Assembly (NCBI GenBank): GCA_046049865.1
Contig: JBJOQO010000021.1
Coordinates: forward strand, 1 to 41,152
Direction: 5' to 3'
DNA: 41,152 nt
Source of the DNA: JANPCX01 sp046049865
GTDB taxonomy: Bacteria > Pseudomonadota > Gammaproteobacteria > Burkholderiales > Burkholderiaceae_C
Below, one piece after another: positions 6,684 to 16,407 of this stretch. Position 1 is the stretch's first letter, and the number at the start of each line of letters is the position of its first letter. Position numbers and translations under genes: made by a program. The notes beneath the pieces were generated by a model. It had not been told where the DNA came from, did no database searches, and saw only the letters and a program-made list of their open reading frames with translations.

Positions 6684-9600
6684 TCACGTCAGGCCTATGT
6701 TTTCTTCTGATACCTCACCACCAGACTTGATCCACTGAACAACGAGACGTGATCCAGATTCTTTCGTTTCAACTCGTAGTCGCGCGAAACCATCGCCCGA
6801 AGGCGCGAATCGGACGAAAGCGGATACGTTTACCGATGGGAGCGAGAACGAGTCATTCTGCGCCATTTCGTCCGGATGCCCGTTCGCGAAAGGGTACGGT
6901 GCGTAGAGTCCGGAGCTGTGCACAGACACGATCTTTACGGCCGGTTTTTTCGCATCGCGGCGTGACGTGAGCATGGCCTCAGCGGTCATCGAATGGTGTT
7001 CATCACCAGAAATAAACACAGTGTTTAGGATTTGTTTTTCGACGATGAGTGCGAAGAGCTCGTCCATCGAGGCAGGAAAGGCCTCCCATGCGTCGCTGTG
7101 GGCGCTGCCAATCTCGCCGACTATCGACGGCGGCCAGAGGTTTGGCGGATGTCTGTTGGGATTGTTGAATTCGCCAGCAACTGTTGTGCAGCGGCGCGGC
7201 AGCAGGATCGAGGGTGTCACCACGAATTTCACCTTGTTGCCCTGCTGAAGCAACCATTTTTTAAGGTCACGCCACTGATTTTTGTTCAGGATCCTTCGGT
7301 CGAGTGGCGGAACGGTCGTCCCGCGCGCGGAGCGGCCGGTGCGCGTGTCGGCGAATCTGAATGGCAGGCCGCCCGCCATGAACTCAAGGTCGCCCACACC
7401 GATGGAATGTACACGCGGTCTGAGCAACTCCATACGCTGGAACTTCGAGTACGCGTGAGCGCCTTGCAGTAGCGCGTGGTTGTTCCGGCGGTTGGCCTCC
7501 GGCCGCAGCCGCGCTACCTTCGCTGGCAACGGTTCCCAGTTGTCCGTTAACTCGTGATCGTCGAGCAGCATCCACGTGGGTATGCGGCGCAGCACTTCTC
7601 GCATGCCCGAGGCTCGCATGGCCTTTTCGTTGGGTTGTTCGTACAGCTCGTCGCGGCGGGTCGGGTCGATGAGACCGGCGGTGGCATCCGCGTAGATTTG
7701 ATCTCCGACGAACAAAGCGAAGTCGACCCGCCTCTCGGGCGTCTCGATCAGTTGGGCGAGCCGATGAAGGCTGGCTTGGCCTACGCGGGAGTCCAGCAGG
7801 CCAGACACGTACTGGCAACTGCCTAAAGCGAACGCAAATGAATCGCTGGGCTTATCGGCCTTCGTCATCGCCTGCGCCGACATGATGTTCGATAGTTCGA
7901 CGAACGCGAGTTCGAGATCGTCGCTGCGTTGACGCTTTAGCCAGTCATCAACACGCTGCATGATGTAGTCTTTGTTGTCGACGGGCTTTGCCGATGGGCT
8001 CATCGAATCGGCTTCTTGAGAAGAACGGATCAAGTGAGAGTTGTTCACGATTCGTTCGGAGTTCCACAGGAGAGGGTTGATTGCGTGGTCTATGCCGCCT
8101 CCAAACGTCCGATCAACTATTGGAACAGGCTCAGGGCTGCGCGCCGAGTCGGGTCGGATGCCCTGGCTCCCGCGTTGATCCTTCTTTGCTGCTGGCGCAG
8201 TGGCGCCTGAGTTGTCCGGGGACACAGGTGCGTTGTACAAGCCCCTGTCCAGCGCTGACAGCCGCGCCCTTGTCTCGTCGGCCGGATAGATGACCAGCGC
8301 CAACCAACCGAGCGCCGTGCTCGCCGATTGGTTTTCTTGCAACGCCTCAGTGTTGTGCGGCGTCATGCTGGCGGTATTCGGCTCGGCGAGCATCCAATCC
8401 GCACTGCTGCCATTTGACGAAGACTGACTCATACAGCGGACATCATTGATGAGCATGTAGTCACGCTCTCCGTGTGCACTGGTCAGACGTTTTGACGGGA
8501 TGAGGTGCAAAGTTCCGTTCCCCTGCGTGGGATCGGAGAGACAGGCGATCTTGACGTTGTCATTTGGCTGGAACGGCAACGCAAATCGCGGTCCTAGCCA
8601 GGGCAGCGTGATGACATCGGGCAAAGAGTCATAGCGTGTGACTGGGGGCACCTCGCTCTTTAGGAAGACCAGGAGATCATCGAACACGGCGTGCGAGCGG
8701 GTTCCCATCAGGACGTCCTGATGACCGAGATGGGTATACACCGACGATTTTGGGTCGGGTTCCGAGAAGGGCACGCCTGCCGACTTGAGATGTTGGCTCA
8801 AGAGGGTTTGAGTTAGCGCGTCAACCAGACCGTTGTTCGCCCCATGGATGGCGTAGGTGTCAATGCCGCCCCAGCGCTCGCGCAGGCGCTTACGCGTCAC
8901 AAACTCGCCACGACCCGCCTGGTTGGTGATGGAGTCAGTGCGTGCGAAATGAATCGTTTGTGACACGGTGTCCAAATTCATCGGCCCAAAGATGTCATTG
9001 ATGGATTCCAGCGTTTGGGGGCTCATGTTGTTCACATCGAAGGCGCGACCGTAGAGCGCGTCCATGCGATGGCGAGTTGCCGTCCACGGCACGTACAGCG
9101 GCCAGATGAAAGGGTTTTCGCGGTCGTAGTCGGCATCCGGGTAGGGGATGCTGGCCAGCAACCGATCCATCAATTGCTCCAAGACGCCCGGCTTATCGCT
9201 CGGTTGGAACTGGTAGTCGTCGCGCATCATCCAGCGTCGCACCGATTGCATCACGAAAGCACGCAGGATGTTGTCGTCGGTGTAGCGCAGCACCGGGCCC
9301 TTCTGGCTGAGTATCAGTTTGCGTATGACCGGATGGGGCTGGCCAGGCAACTGGCTGTTGAATGCCCTTAGTACGCCCAGTTGGTATGAAGTCAGCCAGG
9401 TGTCGGGGCCCAGTTCGATCGTGTTGTCCCGCACCTCCTTGGCATCTGTAAGCAGTGCCATGCTCAACATGACGCAGCCGATGCAATGGGCCAGCACGTC
9501 GACCGGCTGCTTGGAGACGTTACGGATGTGCATGAGCGCAGCCGGAATGTCGATCAACCCCACCTGTTCCATCGACCACGGGTAGGTGCAGCTTGAGAGC

Positions 9601-12600
9601 GCGGAACTGGTGCGCAGGTCGACCACCCAAACATCGCGCCCGCTTTTGCAGAAATACGCGGCCGCGCTGACAGGAAGGCTCGCGTGCGTGAACGTATTGC
9701 CGCTCGCGCTGTAGCCATGAATCATGACCAGCGGCCGACCCGGCTCGCGCCTGGGGCCTGTAGGTTGCCGGTAGCGCGTGAGCCGAATCGTGACCGGCGT
9801 GTTGGTGTCCGGATAGCGATCAACCACCAGCTCGGTAATTTCCGGCTCCATCAAGCCAGCAACCAGGCCAGGCAGGCGATCCGGCTGACGCCTGGGCTGG
9901 GTGTCCGGCTTGCGAAACGTCCACAGGTGAATTGTCACGAGCACACGCGCCATGTAGAGCCCGAACGAGCAGAGATCTGCCAGGGCGACCGCTGAGTTGC
10001 GCTGGCGGGTGATGCGCAGAAGCGGGAACCCCTGACCCGCCAGAAAGTGGCCGTCCAGCTCCAGCACGGGTCGTTGACTGGTATTCATTCCAGGCATCTC
10101 TTCGATGGTGAGCTGCGTCAACTGACGCCACGGGTTGGCGCGTCTTCCATAGGTCAGGCGCTTCGATCCGCGGATCGTGTCGCAGCGGCCTATCTGCAGG
10201 CTGCGCGCATCTACTTCCGTGCGGTGGCCTGGGAGCGGCAGAACCTCGGCAATCGCCAAGTCGTAGTCCAGCCGACGCACCTCACCCGCGTGCGTTCCCA
10301 TCCGCAACAGCGACCAAAAGTAGCTGTAGATGCGATCGCTCTTGTCCTCCCGTTTGGTCTGCGCTGGGCTGGCTTTGCGCTGCCAAATATCGCGGGCACC
10401 TCGATTGACGAACCAAGCCGACACCGAGCGGAGAATGCGCCACCAAGGTCGAGAAGGTTCACGCCCCAGCACAGAAAGTGTGCCACTGAGACGCCCCTCG
10501 AAAAGCGCCCACTGGCAGCGTACCTCGTCGCGCTCCAGCTTGAGATGGTTGGCATTCCATTCGCCTTGGTCGTAGATGCGGATGCGGCTGGCCTCGTCCT
10601 GCGGATCGACCGTCATCCGGCGTTGCAACTGACTCATCAACTGCCCAATCGGCAGCGGGCGATACGCCAGCGTGAGTTCGACGATGCAATCGTTCGCTTT
10701 GCCGCCAAATTTCAGTGGTACTGTGCCGCGCAGGCGTTCAACGACCTGGATTTCTGTGGAGCCCCGCCCAGCGGGTTGTTCCGGTGTTCCGTTTGGATTT
10801 GGCACATTGGCAGCCTCAGCACTTCGGCGTAGCCAGATGACCGCGGCTGCAGGCTGTTGTAGCGCGTCTTGAGCCTGCTGATAACCCCAAGCCTTGTGGA
10901 GTTTGTCCATCGCACGCATCGCGGTTGCGGTGATGGTCAGCGACGGGTTCACACCCAGTGAACCTGGGATGATGGAGCCATCAAGGACGACCAGCGTCTT
11001 GAAAATGCTACGGGGCAAGCCAGAGAAATCACGAACGCGGCCGTACCGATCGACGACGCCCGCACCGTTTTTGGAAACATCCCGGGGGCCGATACGGCAA
11101 CCGCCCAGTGGGTGTACGGTCAATACGGGGCCACGCGGCTGCGAGATCAGTGACTCCAGCTTCTCGGGCAGTAGTCGCCACAGTGGATTGGCGACCAACT
11201 TAGGGTCTGTGCTTCCGTTTTTCTTTTTAAGAGCCTCGACAGCGTCGTTCACAGACTTGTGCGCGCCATCAAGCCGCGCGCCATGTCGTGCACTCACCCA
11301 ACGAATGCCGACCGTGCCCTGCTGGGAAGGCGCATTCAGCATTGGAAGTGGGCGCGGCAGGTACAGAACGCCGTCGGCCTCGTCGTGGCCGATGGTGCCG
11401 ACCAGCAGCGTTCGACCCATCGCCTCGTCGTCAACCGCCATGGGGTCTAGCGCACCGGGTATCTCTTGGCCATGCCGGTGCGGGTCGCATTGTGGGAGGT
11501 CGTTGAGCACTTTCGCCGTGGTGACCAGTTCCTCAAAGATCCGCTTCATGGGTCCGGGGACGGAGAACTCCTGCAGCTGGAAGCTGCGTTTGGCAGGATT
11601 CGTCTTCGCACCCTCCATGTGCGTGTGCATCTTCACCGTTGCGGTAATCGTTGGGCCGACGAAACGTTCGCCTCGTGGCGCGTCCTCATCCGCGCAGGCG
11701 TTCGTGGTTTGGCCCATGTTGTAGATGGCTGCCAGGTTGTCGCCGTTGCATGAGAATCCTTCCCCCAGTCGCGGCGAAAACACCAGCTTGTCGGTGCGTG
11801 ATCGCAGCAGGATCTCTGTGCTCCCCAGCGTTCCTGCGGCCAAAATCACATGTCGTGCTTTGATCTTTACGGGCCCGGTTTCCCGCCTTTGCAAGCTGGT
11901 GTCGGTGTGGCAAACCTTCAGCGTCCAGACCTTGTGATCGTCACGATCTTGTGCAATCGACAGCACGCTGGCACCGCTGTAGATCTTCGCCCCGGCGCGT
12001 TCAGCGAGGTCCAGCAGGTTAGCGTCTAGCGAGTCTTTGGCACCGACGTTGCAGCCGCTCATGCAATCGCCGCAGAGCTCACAAGCTGTCAGCTGAACCA
12101 TGGCCTGGTTCGGTGCGTCGGACATCGACACACTGATGCTGGGTGGGGCAATGTGTTCACCAAGGCTTTTGAGTGCTCCGGTTTTCTTGACCTTGTTGGC
12201 GTCCGGATGCAGGTCGATGGTGTTCATTTTTCCGTTCTTGGCAAGCCCACCGAGCGCTTTGTGCGCTTTGTCGTACCACTTGCCTTTCTTCAACGAGGCG
12301 ATGAGTGCATACGCCTCGGACTTGTTGTCAAAATCGTCGAGATCGGGCTCCAGAAGAACACCTGCGTTGATCAGCGAGCCCCCGCCGACGCCGCTTGCTA
12401 CCAACGCAACGACGTCTGCTCCCATGCGGACATCGAACAAACCTTCGGGGTTACCGGTGACCTGGTCACCCCTCTCGTTGGTCTGTCGCAGGTGACCTGG
12501 CATGTCCTCAAAACGTTTCGGGAACTCACCCGGCAGATATTCCTTGCCGCGTTCCAGCACGCAGACCGAGATCGGTACAAGCTTTTTCTTTTGGTCGTCT

Positions 12601-12785
12601 TCCCACTTGACTAGATCCGCCAATGCCTCAGCTGCGACGCTGCCGCCATAGCCGCTACCGACGATGACGACGTCATGGATCTTCGGTGCGTCAGGATCAG
12701 CGAGGAGTTCGCCAAACTCGCGTGCAAGACGCGGTCGTTTGGGAGTGCAGGCAGCGTCGGGCGTCGGTCCGGTTTCGTTCACCAT
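6684..12785 (-). CDS. GMC oxidoreductase / alpha-beta hydrolase / PhoD-like phosphatase fusion
   Basis: One uninterrupted frame of about 2,033 residues holds three enzyme domains. Residues about 35-640 are a cholesterol-oxidase (ChoD)-like GMC flavoenzyme: FAD motif GSGYGG (44-49), CELCGDCMSGCNVGAK near 235, HPLGGC near 558 and NPSLTITATA near 615. Residues about 640-990 are unassigned. Residues about 990-1360 are an alpha/beta hydrolase with oxyanion segment MIHGYSASG, nucleophile elbow AHCIGC (Cys1101 where Ser is usual) and a likely catalytic His in LGHQDVLMG. After a low-complexity linker, residues about 1650-2000 match PhoD-type metallophosphatases: GSCQY, GDQIYAD, LDDHELTDNWE and SGDEHH. 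No signal peptide, Tat motif or membrane segment is visible, so a cytoplasmic location is inferred. A GTG at 12794 is an alternative start. It is the last gene of a four-gene operon; substrates are unknown. Confidence 0.88.
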   Translation of the reverse strand: MVNETGPTPDAACTPKRPRLAREFGELLADPDAPKIHDVVIVGSGYGGSVAAEALADLVKWEDDQKKKLVPISVCVLERGKEYLPGEFPKRFEDMPGHLRQTNERGDQVTGNPEGLFDVRMGADVVALVASGVGGGSLINAGVLLEPDLDDFDNKSEAYALIASLKKGKWYDKAHKALGGLAKNGKMNTIDLHPDANKVKKTGALKSLGEHIAPPSISVSMSDAPNQAMVQLTACELCGDCMSGCNVGAKDSLDANLLDLAERAGAKIYSGASVLSIAQDRDDHKVWTLKVCHTDTSLQRRETGPVKIKARHVILAAGTLGSTEILLRSRTDKLVFSPRLGEGFSCNGDNLAAIYNMGQTTNACADEDAPRGERFVGPTITATVKMHTHMEGAKTNPAKRSFQLQEFSVPGPMKRIFEELVTTAKVLNDLPQCDPHRHGQEIPGALDPMAVDDEAMGRTLLVGTIGHDEADGVLYLPRPLPMLNAPSQQGTVGIRWVSARHGARLDGAHKSVNDAVEALKKKNGSTDPKLVANPLWRLLPEKLESLISQPRGPVLTVHPLGGCRIGPRDVSKNGAGVVDRYGRVRDFSGLPRSIFKTLVVLDGSIIPGSLGVNPSLTITATAMRAMDKLHKAWGYQQAQDALQQPAAAVIWLRRSAEAANVPNPNGTPEQPAGRGSTEIQVVERLRGTVPLKFGGKANDCIVELTLAYRPLPIGQLMSQLQRRMTVDPQDEASRIRIYDQGEWNANHLKLERDEVRCQWALFEGRLSGTLSVLGREPSRPWWRILRSVSAWFVNRGARDIWQRKASPAQTKREDKSDRIYSYFWSLLRMGTHAGEVRRLDYDLAIAEVLPLPGHRTEVDARSLQIGRCDTIRGSKRLTYGRRANPWRQLTQLTIEEMPGMNTSQRPVLELDGHFLAGQGFPLLRITRQRNSAVALADLCSFGLYMARVLVTIHLWTFRKPDTQPRRQPDRLPGLVAGLMEPEITELVVDRYPDTNTPVTIRLTRYRQPTGPRREPGRPLVMIHGYSASGNTFTHASLPVSAAAYFCKSGRDVWVVDLRTSSALSSCTYPWSMEQVGLIDIPAALMHIRNVSKQPVDVLAHCIGCVMLSMALLTDAKEVRDNTIELGPDTWLTSYQLGVLRAFNSQLPGQPHPVIRKLILSQKGPVLRYTDDNILRAFVMQSVRRWMMRDDYQFQPSDKPGVLEQLMDRLLASIPYPDADYDRENPFIWPLYVPWTATRHRMDALYGRAFDVNNMSPQTLESINDIFGPMNLDTVSQTIHFARTDSITNQAGRGEFVTRKRLRERWGGIDTYAIHGANNGLVDALTQTLLSQHLKSAGVPFSEPDPKSSVYTHLGHQDVLMGTRSHAVFDDLLVFLKSEVPPVTRYDSLPDVITLPWLGPRFALPFQPNDNVKIACLSDPTQGNGTLHLIPSKRLTSAHGERDYMLINDVRCMSQSSSNGSSADWMLAEPNTASMTPHNTEALQENQSASTALGWLALVIYPADETRARLSALDRGLYNAPVSPDNSGATAPAAKKDQRGSQGIRPDSARSPEPVPIVDRTFGGGIDHAINPLLWNSERIVNNSHLIRSSQEADSMSPSAKPVDNKDYIMQRVDDWLKRQRSDDLELAFVELSNIMSAQAMTKADKPSDSFAFALGSCQYVSGLLDSRVGQASLHRLAQLIETPERRVDFALFVGDQIYADATAGLIDPTRRDELYEQPNEKAMRASGMREVLRRIPTWMLLDDHELTDNWEPLPAKVARLRPEANRRNNHALLQGAHAYSKFQRMELLRPRVHSIGVGDLEFMAGGLPFRFADTRTGRSARGTTVPPLDRRILNKNQWRDLKKWLLQQGNKVKFVVTPSILLPRRCTTVAGEFNNPNRHPPNLWPPSIVGEIGSAHSDAWEAFPASMDELFALIVEKQILNTVFISGDEHHSMTAEAMLTSRRDAKKPAVKIVSVHSSGLYAPYPFANGHPDEMAQNDSFSLPSVNVSAFVRFAPSGDGFARLRVETKESGSRLVVQWIKSGGEVSEENIGLT

Positions 12786-12856
12786 CTGTCTCACTCACTT
12801 TCTTGTGTCTGCGCGGGTACTTTTTAGGTCTCGCACTGCGACCCATCCGAGATCAA

Positions 12857-14599
12857 TCAATCGCGGTGCGTGATGAGGTCTGACAAAGCGCGCTTGAGCT
12901 GTTCAGGAGATACCGGTTTGTGCAGCAGATCCAACCCGCTGTCGCGGGCCTCTCGAAGCCGGTCAGGCCCGGTGTCGCCGCTGATGAGTAGCGCCAGCAG
13001 GTCAGGTTGATCCTCGCGGAGTTGCGCAATTGCTGCGATGCCGTTGCTGGGGCCGCCGAGTCGGCAGTCAACCAAGGCGACTGTCGGCTTGAAAGTGTTT
13101 GTTGTGGAGAGGGCCTGTGCAATCGTTAGTGCGGTCACCACCTCGCAGCCCTCCCGACGCAACAGTGTCGCCACAGCAGTGCAAATGGACGGCTCGTCGT
13201 CCAATACCAGCACGCGCAGGCCACTCAGGTCGACCTCCCTGGAAGTCTCCACGGCGGGTGTAGCTGGCGGGAGATCCTGGTCGCTGCGCGGGATGCGCAA
13301 AGTGATGGTCGTTCCGACATTGGGCGCTGAGTCCAGCGCAACGGACATCCCCAATAGCTCGCACAACCGGCTCACAATCGACAACCCTAGACCAAGCCCC
13401 TGCGCGTGTCCCTGCGCGTGCCGGTCAATCTGGTAGAACTCGTCGAAGACCTTAGTCTGAGCGTCCGCGGATATTCCAATACCGGTGTCGTTGACCGACA
13501 GCTCGAAATGCTCTGCCGAGCGCACCATAGACAGCCGCACCGCGCCGCGCGGCGTGAACTTGACTGCGTTGTCCATCAGGTTGCGCAGTACGCGCTCCAG
13601 CAGGACAGGGTCGGTGATGGCAATTTGCTCTGGCATAACGTTCAGTTCAAAGCCCAGACCGCGCGATTCGACCGAGACCCGGAATGACCGCCCGATTGAC
13701 TCCAGCATTCGAGACAGGTGGATAGGCCGCCGATCGGCCTGCAGCGTGCCGGCATCCAGTTTGGAAATGTCCAGCAACGAATTGAGGAGGACGTTGACAT
13801 CCGAGATTGCCTCTGAAATGGCCGTGGCAATGATCGGCGCATCCTCAGCCCGGGGATCGCGCAGCAGCGCTCCGCTTTGCATCGACAGCGCGTGCATCGG
13901 CTGACGTAGATCGTGGCTTGCCGCAGCCAGGAAGCGAGTCTTGGCGACGTTTGCGGCGTGTGCTTGGTCGCGAGCGGCGGTCAGCTGTGCGACGAGTTCC
14001 TCGTTCTCACGCCGGATCATGAACGACTCTTTGAACATCTCGCTGACCTTCTTGGCAAAGCGGTACTGCAGTGTCATGAACATTCCCATCAGCACGGCCA
14101 GCAGAACGCCCAGCAGCGTCCCGTTGAAGGCCCAGACTGCGGCGTAAGGAATCATGATGCCCAATGTGTAGGCGAGGTAGACGCGCGGAAGAGTGCCGCT
14201 GATGGCTATCGCGCCGGCCGCAGCCGACACGGTGATGGTGGTGAGCACGGCAGAGGTGGTCTGGTCCAGCAACAGCATGAACCCTGCGGACAGCCCGTAG
14301 CCGCAACCTATCGCCAGGTTTGACACCAATGCTCCACGCACTTTACGCGCTGCGGACAGCCGCATGTTGTCAGCCTGACCCGTCAGCCAGGCCTCGCGAA
14401 AGGCAAACACCACCAGTACCAACACCAGCCAGGCGCCCACGAGCAGCAATGGCACCGCGCGCGCGGCCAGCATCGCCATCACGCAACTGATCAGCACGAA
14501 CGGCCAGCGTATTGCTTTCACTTGTCCAACCATGATGCCGAAGCGGCGCAAGGTGAGCGCCTCGCTCAGTTGCTGGGAGTCGTCCGTGTGGGAGTTCAT
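12857..14599 (-). CDS. Membrane hybrid sensor histidine kinase
   Basis: A 580-residue hybrid kinase. Residues about 30-180 hold roughly six hydrophobic segments with short loops, so the sensor is probably membrane-embedded rather than periplasmic. A short coiled coil (about 195-220) leads to the phosphoacceptor His229 in AASHDLRQP. The ATPase domain shows N344 (LMDNAVKF), DTGIGIS (371-377) and GLGLGLS (401-407). A C-terminal receiver (about 461-575) has Asp468-Asp469, phosphoacceptor Asp511 (ALVDCRL) and a conserved Lys-Pro (LLHKPVS). ATG 14599 is chosen because it overlaps the flavoprotein stop as ATGA; an upstream in-frame start at 14641 is less likely. The stop lies 71 bases before the fusion gene's ATG. 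Its partner is presumably the LuxR-type regulator at the head of the operon. Confidence 0.92.
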   Translation of the reverse strand: MNSHTDDSQQLSEALTLRRFGIMVGQVKAIRWPFVLISCVMAMLAARAVPLLLVGAWLVLVLVVFAFREAWLTGQADNMRLSAARKVRGALVSNLAIGCGYGLSAGFMLLLDQTTSAVLTTITVSAAAGAIAISGTLPRVYLAYTLGIMIPYAAVWAFNGTLLGVLLAVLMGMFMTLQYRFAKKVSEMFKESFMIRRENEELVAQLTAARDQAHAANVAKTRFLAAASHDLRQPMHALSMQSGALLRDPRAEDAPIIATAISEAISDVNVLLNSLLDISKLDAGTLQADRRPIHLSRMLESIGRSFRVSVESRGLGFELNVMPEQIAITDPVLLERVLRNLMDNAVKFTPRGAVRLSMVRSAEHFELSVNDTGIGISADAQTKVFDEFYQIDRHAQGHAQGLGLGLSIVSRLCELLGMSVALDSAPNVGTTITLRIPRSDQDLPPATPAVETSREVDLSGLRVLVLDDEPSICTAVATLLRREGCEVVTALTIAQALSTTNTFKPTVALVDCRLGGPSNGIAAIAQLREDQPDLLALLISGDTGPDRLREARDSGLDLLHKPVSPEQLKRALSDLITHRD

Positions 14600-16407
14600 G
14601 GGGCTGCTGTATCGGCCTCCTGGTTGGCCGAGATATCGCATGCTGCCCGGTAGCCGAAGATCATCGCGCTCGCCAGCGTTACGCCATTGGTCGGGTACAT
14701 GCCGCCCATCACGGCTGTCATGTCGTTGCCGCAGGCGTGCAAACCTGGAATGGGCGCACCGTTGGAGTTCAGCACGTGCGCATGTTCGTCTGTGTTGAGA
14801 CCCGCGAGTGTCCCTAAGCTACCCGGATGTAGCTGCACTGCAAAAAACGGCGGCAGCGCGATCCGCCCAACGCACGGGTTGGGCCGCGTGAGTGGATCGC
14901 CTTGCGAGTGGTCGTAAGCTGACTCACCTCGCCCGAACTGGTGATCCTTCGCTGGAGCACCGGCGTTGTAGCAAGCGACCTGCTTAATCAACGCGTCTGC
15001 TTCGATTCCGCAGCGCTTTGCAAGGCTTTTGATCGTCCAGCCAGTAGTCAAGTAACCACTGAGCAGCGAACTCAACGGCAACGCACTGGCGGGCTTGACC
15101 ATCCCCAAGCCGAAACGCAGCAAGAACCAATAATCACAAATTAGCCAGGCCTGCAGGCGTTCGCCCCGCGGTGATTTGGCAAGCCAGTGCTGCACAAAGT
15201 CGTGGTAAGCAGCGGCCTCGTTGCAGAACCGGTGGCCATCGCGCTGAACGGCGATGACGCCGGGTTTGGCACGGTCAACAAAGTGCGGATAGACCGCCCG
15301 GCTAGCGTCGCGGCGTCGTCGCACGGACACTGGTACGAAAGCTGCGGCCGCACCAAACGTTGGGGCGACTTGGCCGCCCGCACTCTCGCCTAGCCGCAGT
15401 CCATCCCCCGTATTTGCCTCGGGGGCCGCTGATCGGTGCCCGCAGTAAGTCAGCGCTGGAGGAAAGAGCCCGTGGATACGGCGCATATCGTGCGGAAAGC
15501 CGCCGCAAGCGAGGATCAAACCTCTCGTCGCTCGCACCTCAAGGTTGCCATCGGGGGTGCGCACTGTGAGCAGGCTCATTCCTGAAGCGCTGAGGGTCAG
15601 CTTCTCGACGGCGTGGTCAGTGAAGAGCCGAAGGCGCTCGAAGTCATTGGAAGCCGCCGAATCAAACCCCACAGCGGCTCGCTCATTGCGAGCCTTGTGC
15701 TCAAGCGATATCGCGCACGCCATCATCCGGGCGATGAGCGCATTGCCGTTGACCAGCCGCATCCCGCGGCCACAGGTGACCAAGTCGTAGAGGTAGTCGG
15801 CCAAACGCAAGGCCACGCGACCGAACGAGCGCAAAGACCGGCTGACAGTGAGAAACGCGTTCAGGTCGTCTCCCGCTTCAATCGCCAAACCCATGAAGGT
15901 GAATTCAGGCAGCGGGCGTCGCAAACGTTCGATCTGCAAACCCAAACACCGCCCGTCAAACGCGCGAACGCGCACCATGCGTCCGCCCATGTGCTGGCCC
16001 TGCCGGGCGTGGAAATCCGGTGTGGCGACGTCCTTTTCAAACTGCATGGTGTCTGGGAATTTGGTTCTGAAGAATTTAAGCATTTCGGGGCCACTCTCCA
16101 GGAACGCTTTCACTTTGGCCGTCTGGGCGTCAAGCACTTTCTCACCGAGTTCGGCACGCAGGTACGCCAACGCTTCGTCGGGATCGCCATCCTGCACGGG
16201 CTCGACACCGCTGCCAGGGATCCACATCCATCCGCTGGACCAGGCAGACGTTCCGCCGAGGTGCGACTCCTTCTCGAACACCGCGACCTTCAATCCTTTT
16301 TCGGCCGCCGTCAGCGCTGCGGACAGGCCCGCAGCGCCAGAGCCCACCACTGCTAAGTCGACGTCGAGCGGTGGCAACTGCGAGGCGGCAGAGCGCGGCC
16401 CGCTCAT
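14596..16407 (-). CDS. FAD-binding dehydrogenase, 3-ketosteroid-dehydrogenase-like
   Basis: A 603-residue flavoprotein of the FAD_binding_2 superfamily (fumarate reductase and 3-ketosteroid Delta1-dehydrogenase). The Rossmann FAD motif is VVGSGAAGLSAAL (20-32), with an acidic residue ending the second strand (VFEKE) and GGTSAWSSGWMW at about 51-62. Near the C-terminus, Tyr571 and Gly575 in MYPTNG parallel the Y-P-x-x-G of Rhodococcus KstD1 (Tyr487/Gly491), and ACGNDM resembles the FAD-contact segment of the family. About 90 residues longer than typical KstD. No signal peptide or heme-binding domain is seen, so a soluble enzyme is likely. Its ATG overlaps the regulator stop, and its stop overlaps the kinase ATG. 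A steroid substrate is plausible but not shown. Confidence 0.85.
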   Translation of the reverse strand: MSGPRSAASQLPPLDVDLAVVGSGAAGLSAALTAAEKGLKVAVFEKESHLGGTSAWSSGWMWIPGSGVEPVQDGDPDEALAYLRAELGEKVLDAQTAKVKAFLESGPEMLKFFRTKFPDTMQFEKDVATPDFHARQGQHMGGRMVRVRAFDGRCLGLQIERLRRPLPEFTFMGLAIEAGDDLNAFLTVSRSLRSFGRVALRLADYLYDLVTCGRGMRLVNGNALIARMMACAISLEHKARNERAAVGFDSAASNDFERLRLFTDHAVEKLTLSASGMSLLTVRTPDGNLEVRATRGLILACGGFPHDMRRIHGLFPPALTYCGHRSAAPEANTGDGLRLGESAGGQVAPTFGAAAAFVPVSVRRRRDASRAVYPHFVDRAKPGVIAVQRDGHRFCNEAAAYHDFVQHWLAKSPRGERLQAWLICDYWFLLRFGLGMVKPASALPLSSLLSGYLTTGWTIKSLAKRCGIEADALIKQVACYNAGAPAKDHQFGRGESAYDHSQGDPLTRPNPCVGRIALPPFFAVQLHPGSLGTLAGLNTDEHAHVLNSNGAPIPGLHACGNDMTAVMGGMYPTNGVTLASAMIFGYRAACDISANQEADTAAP

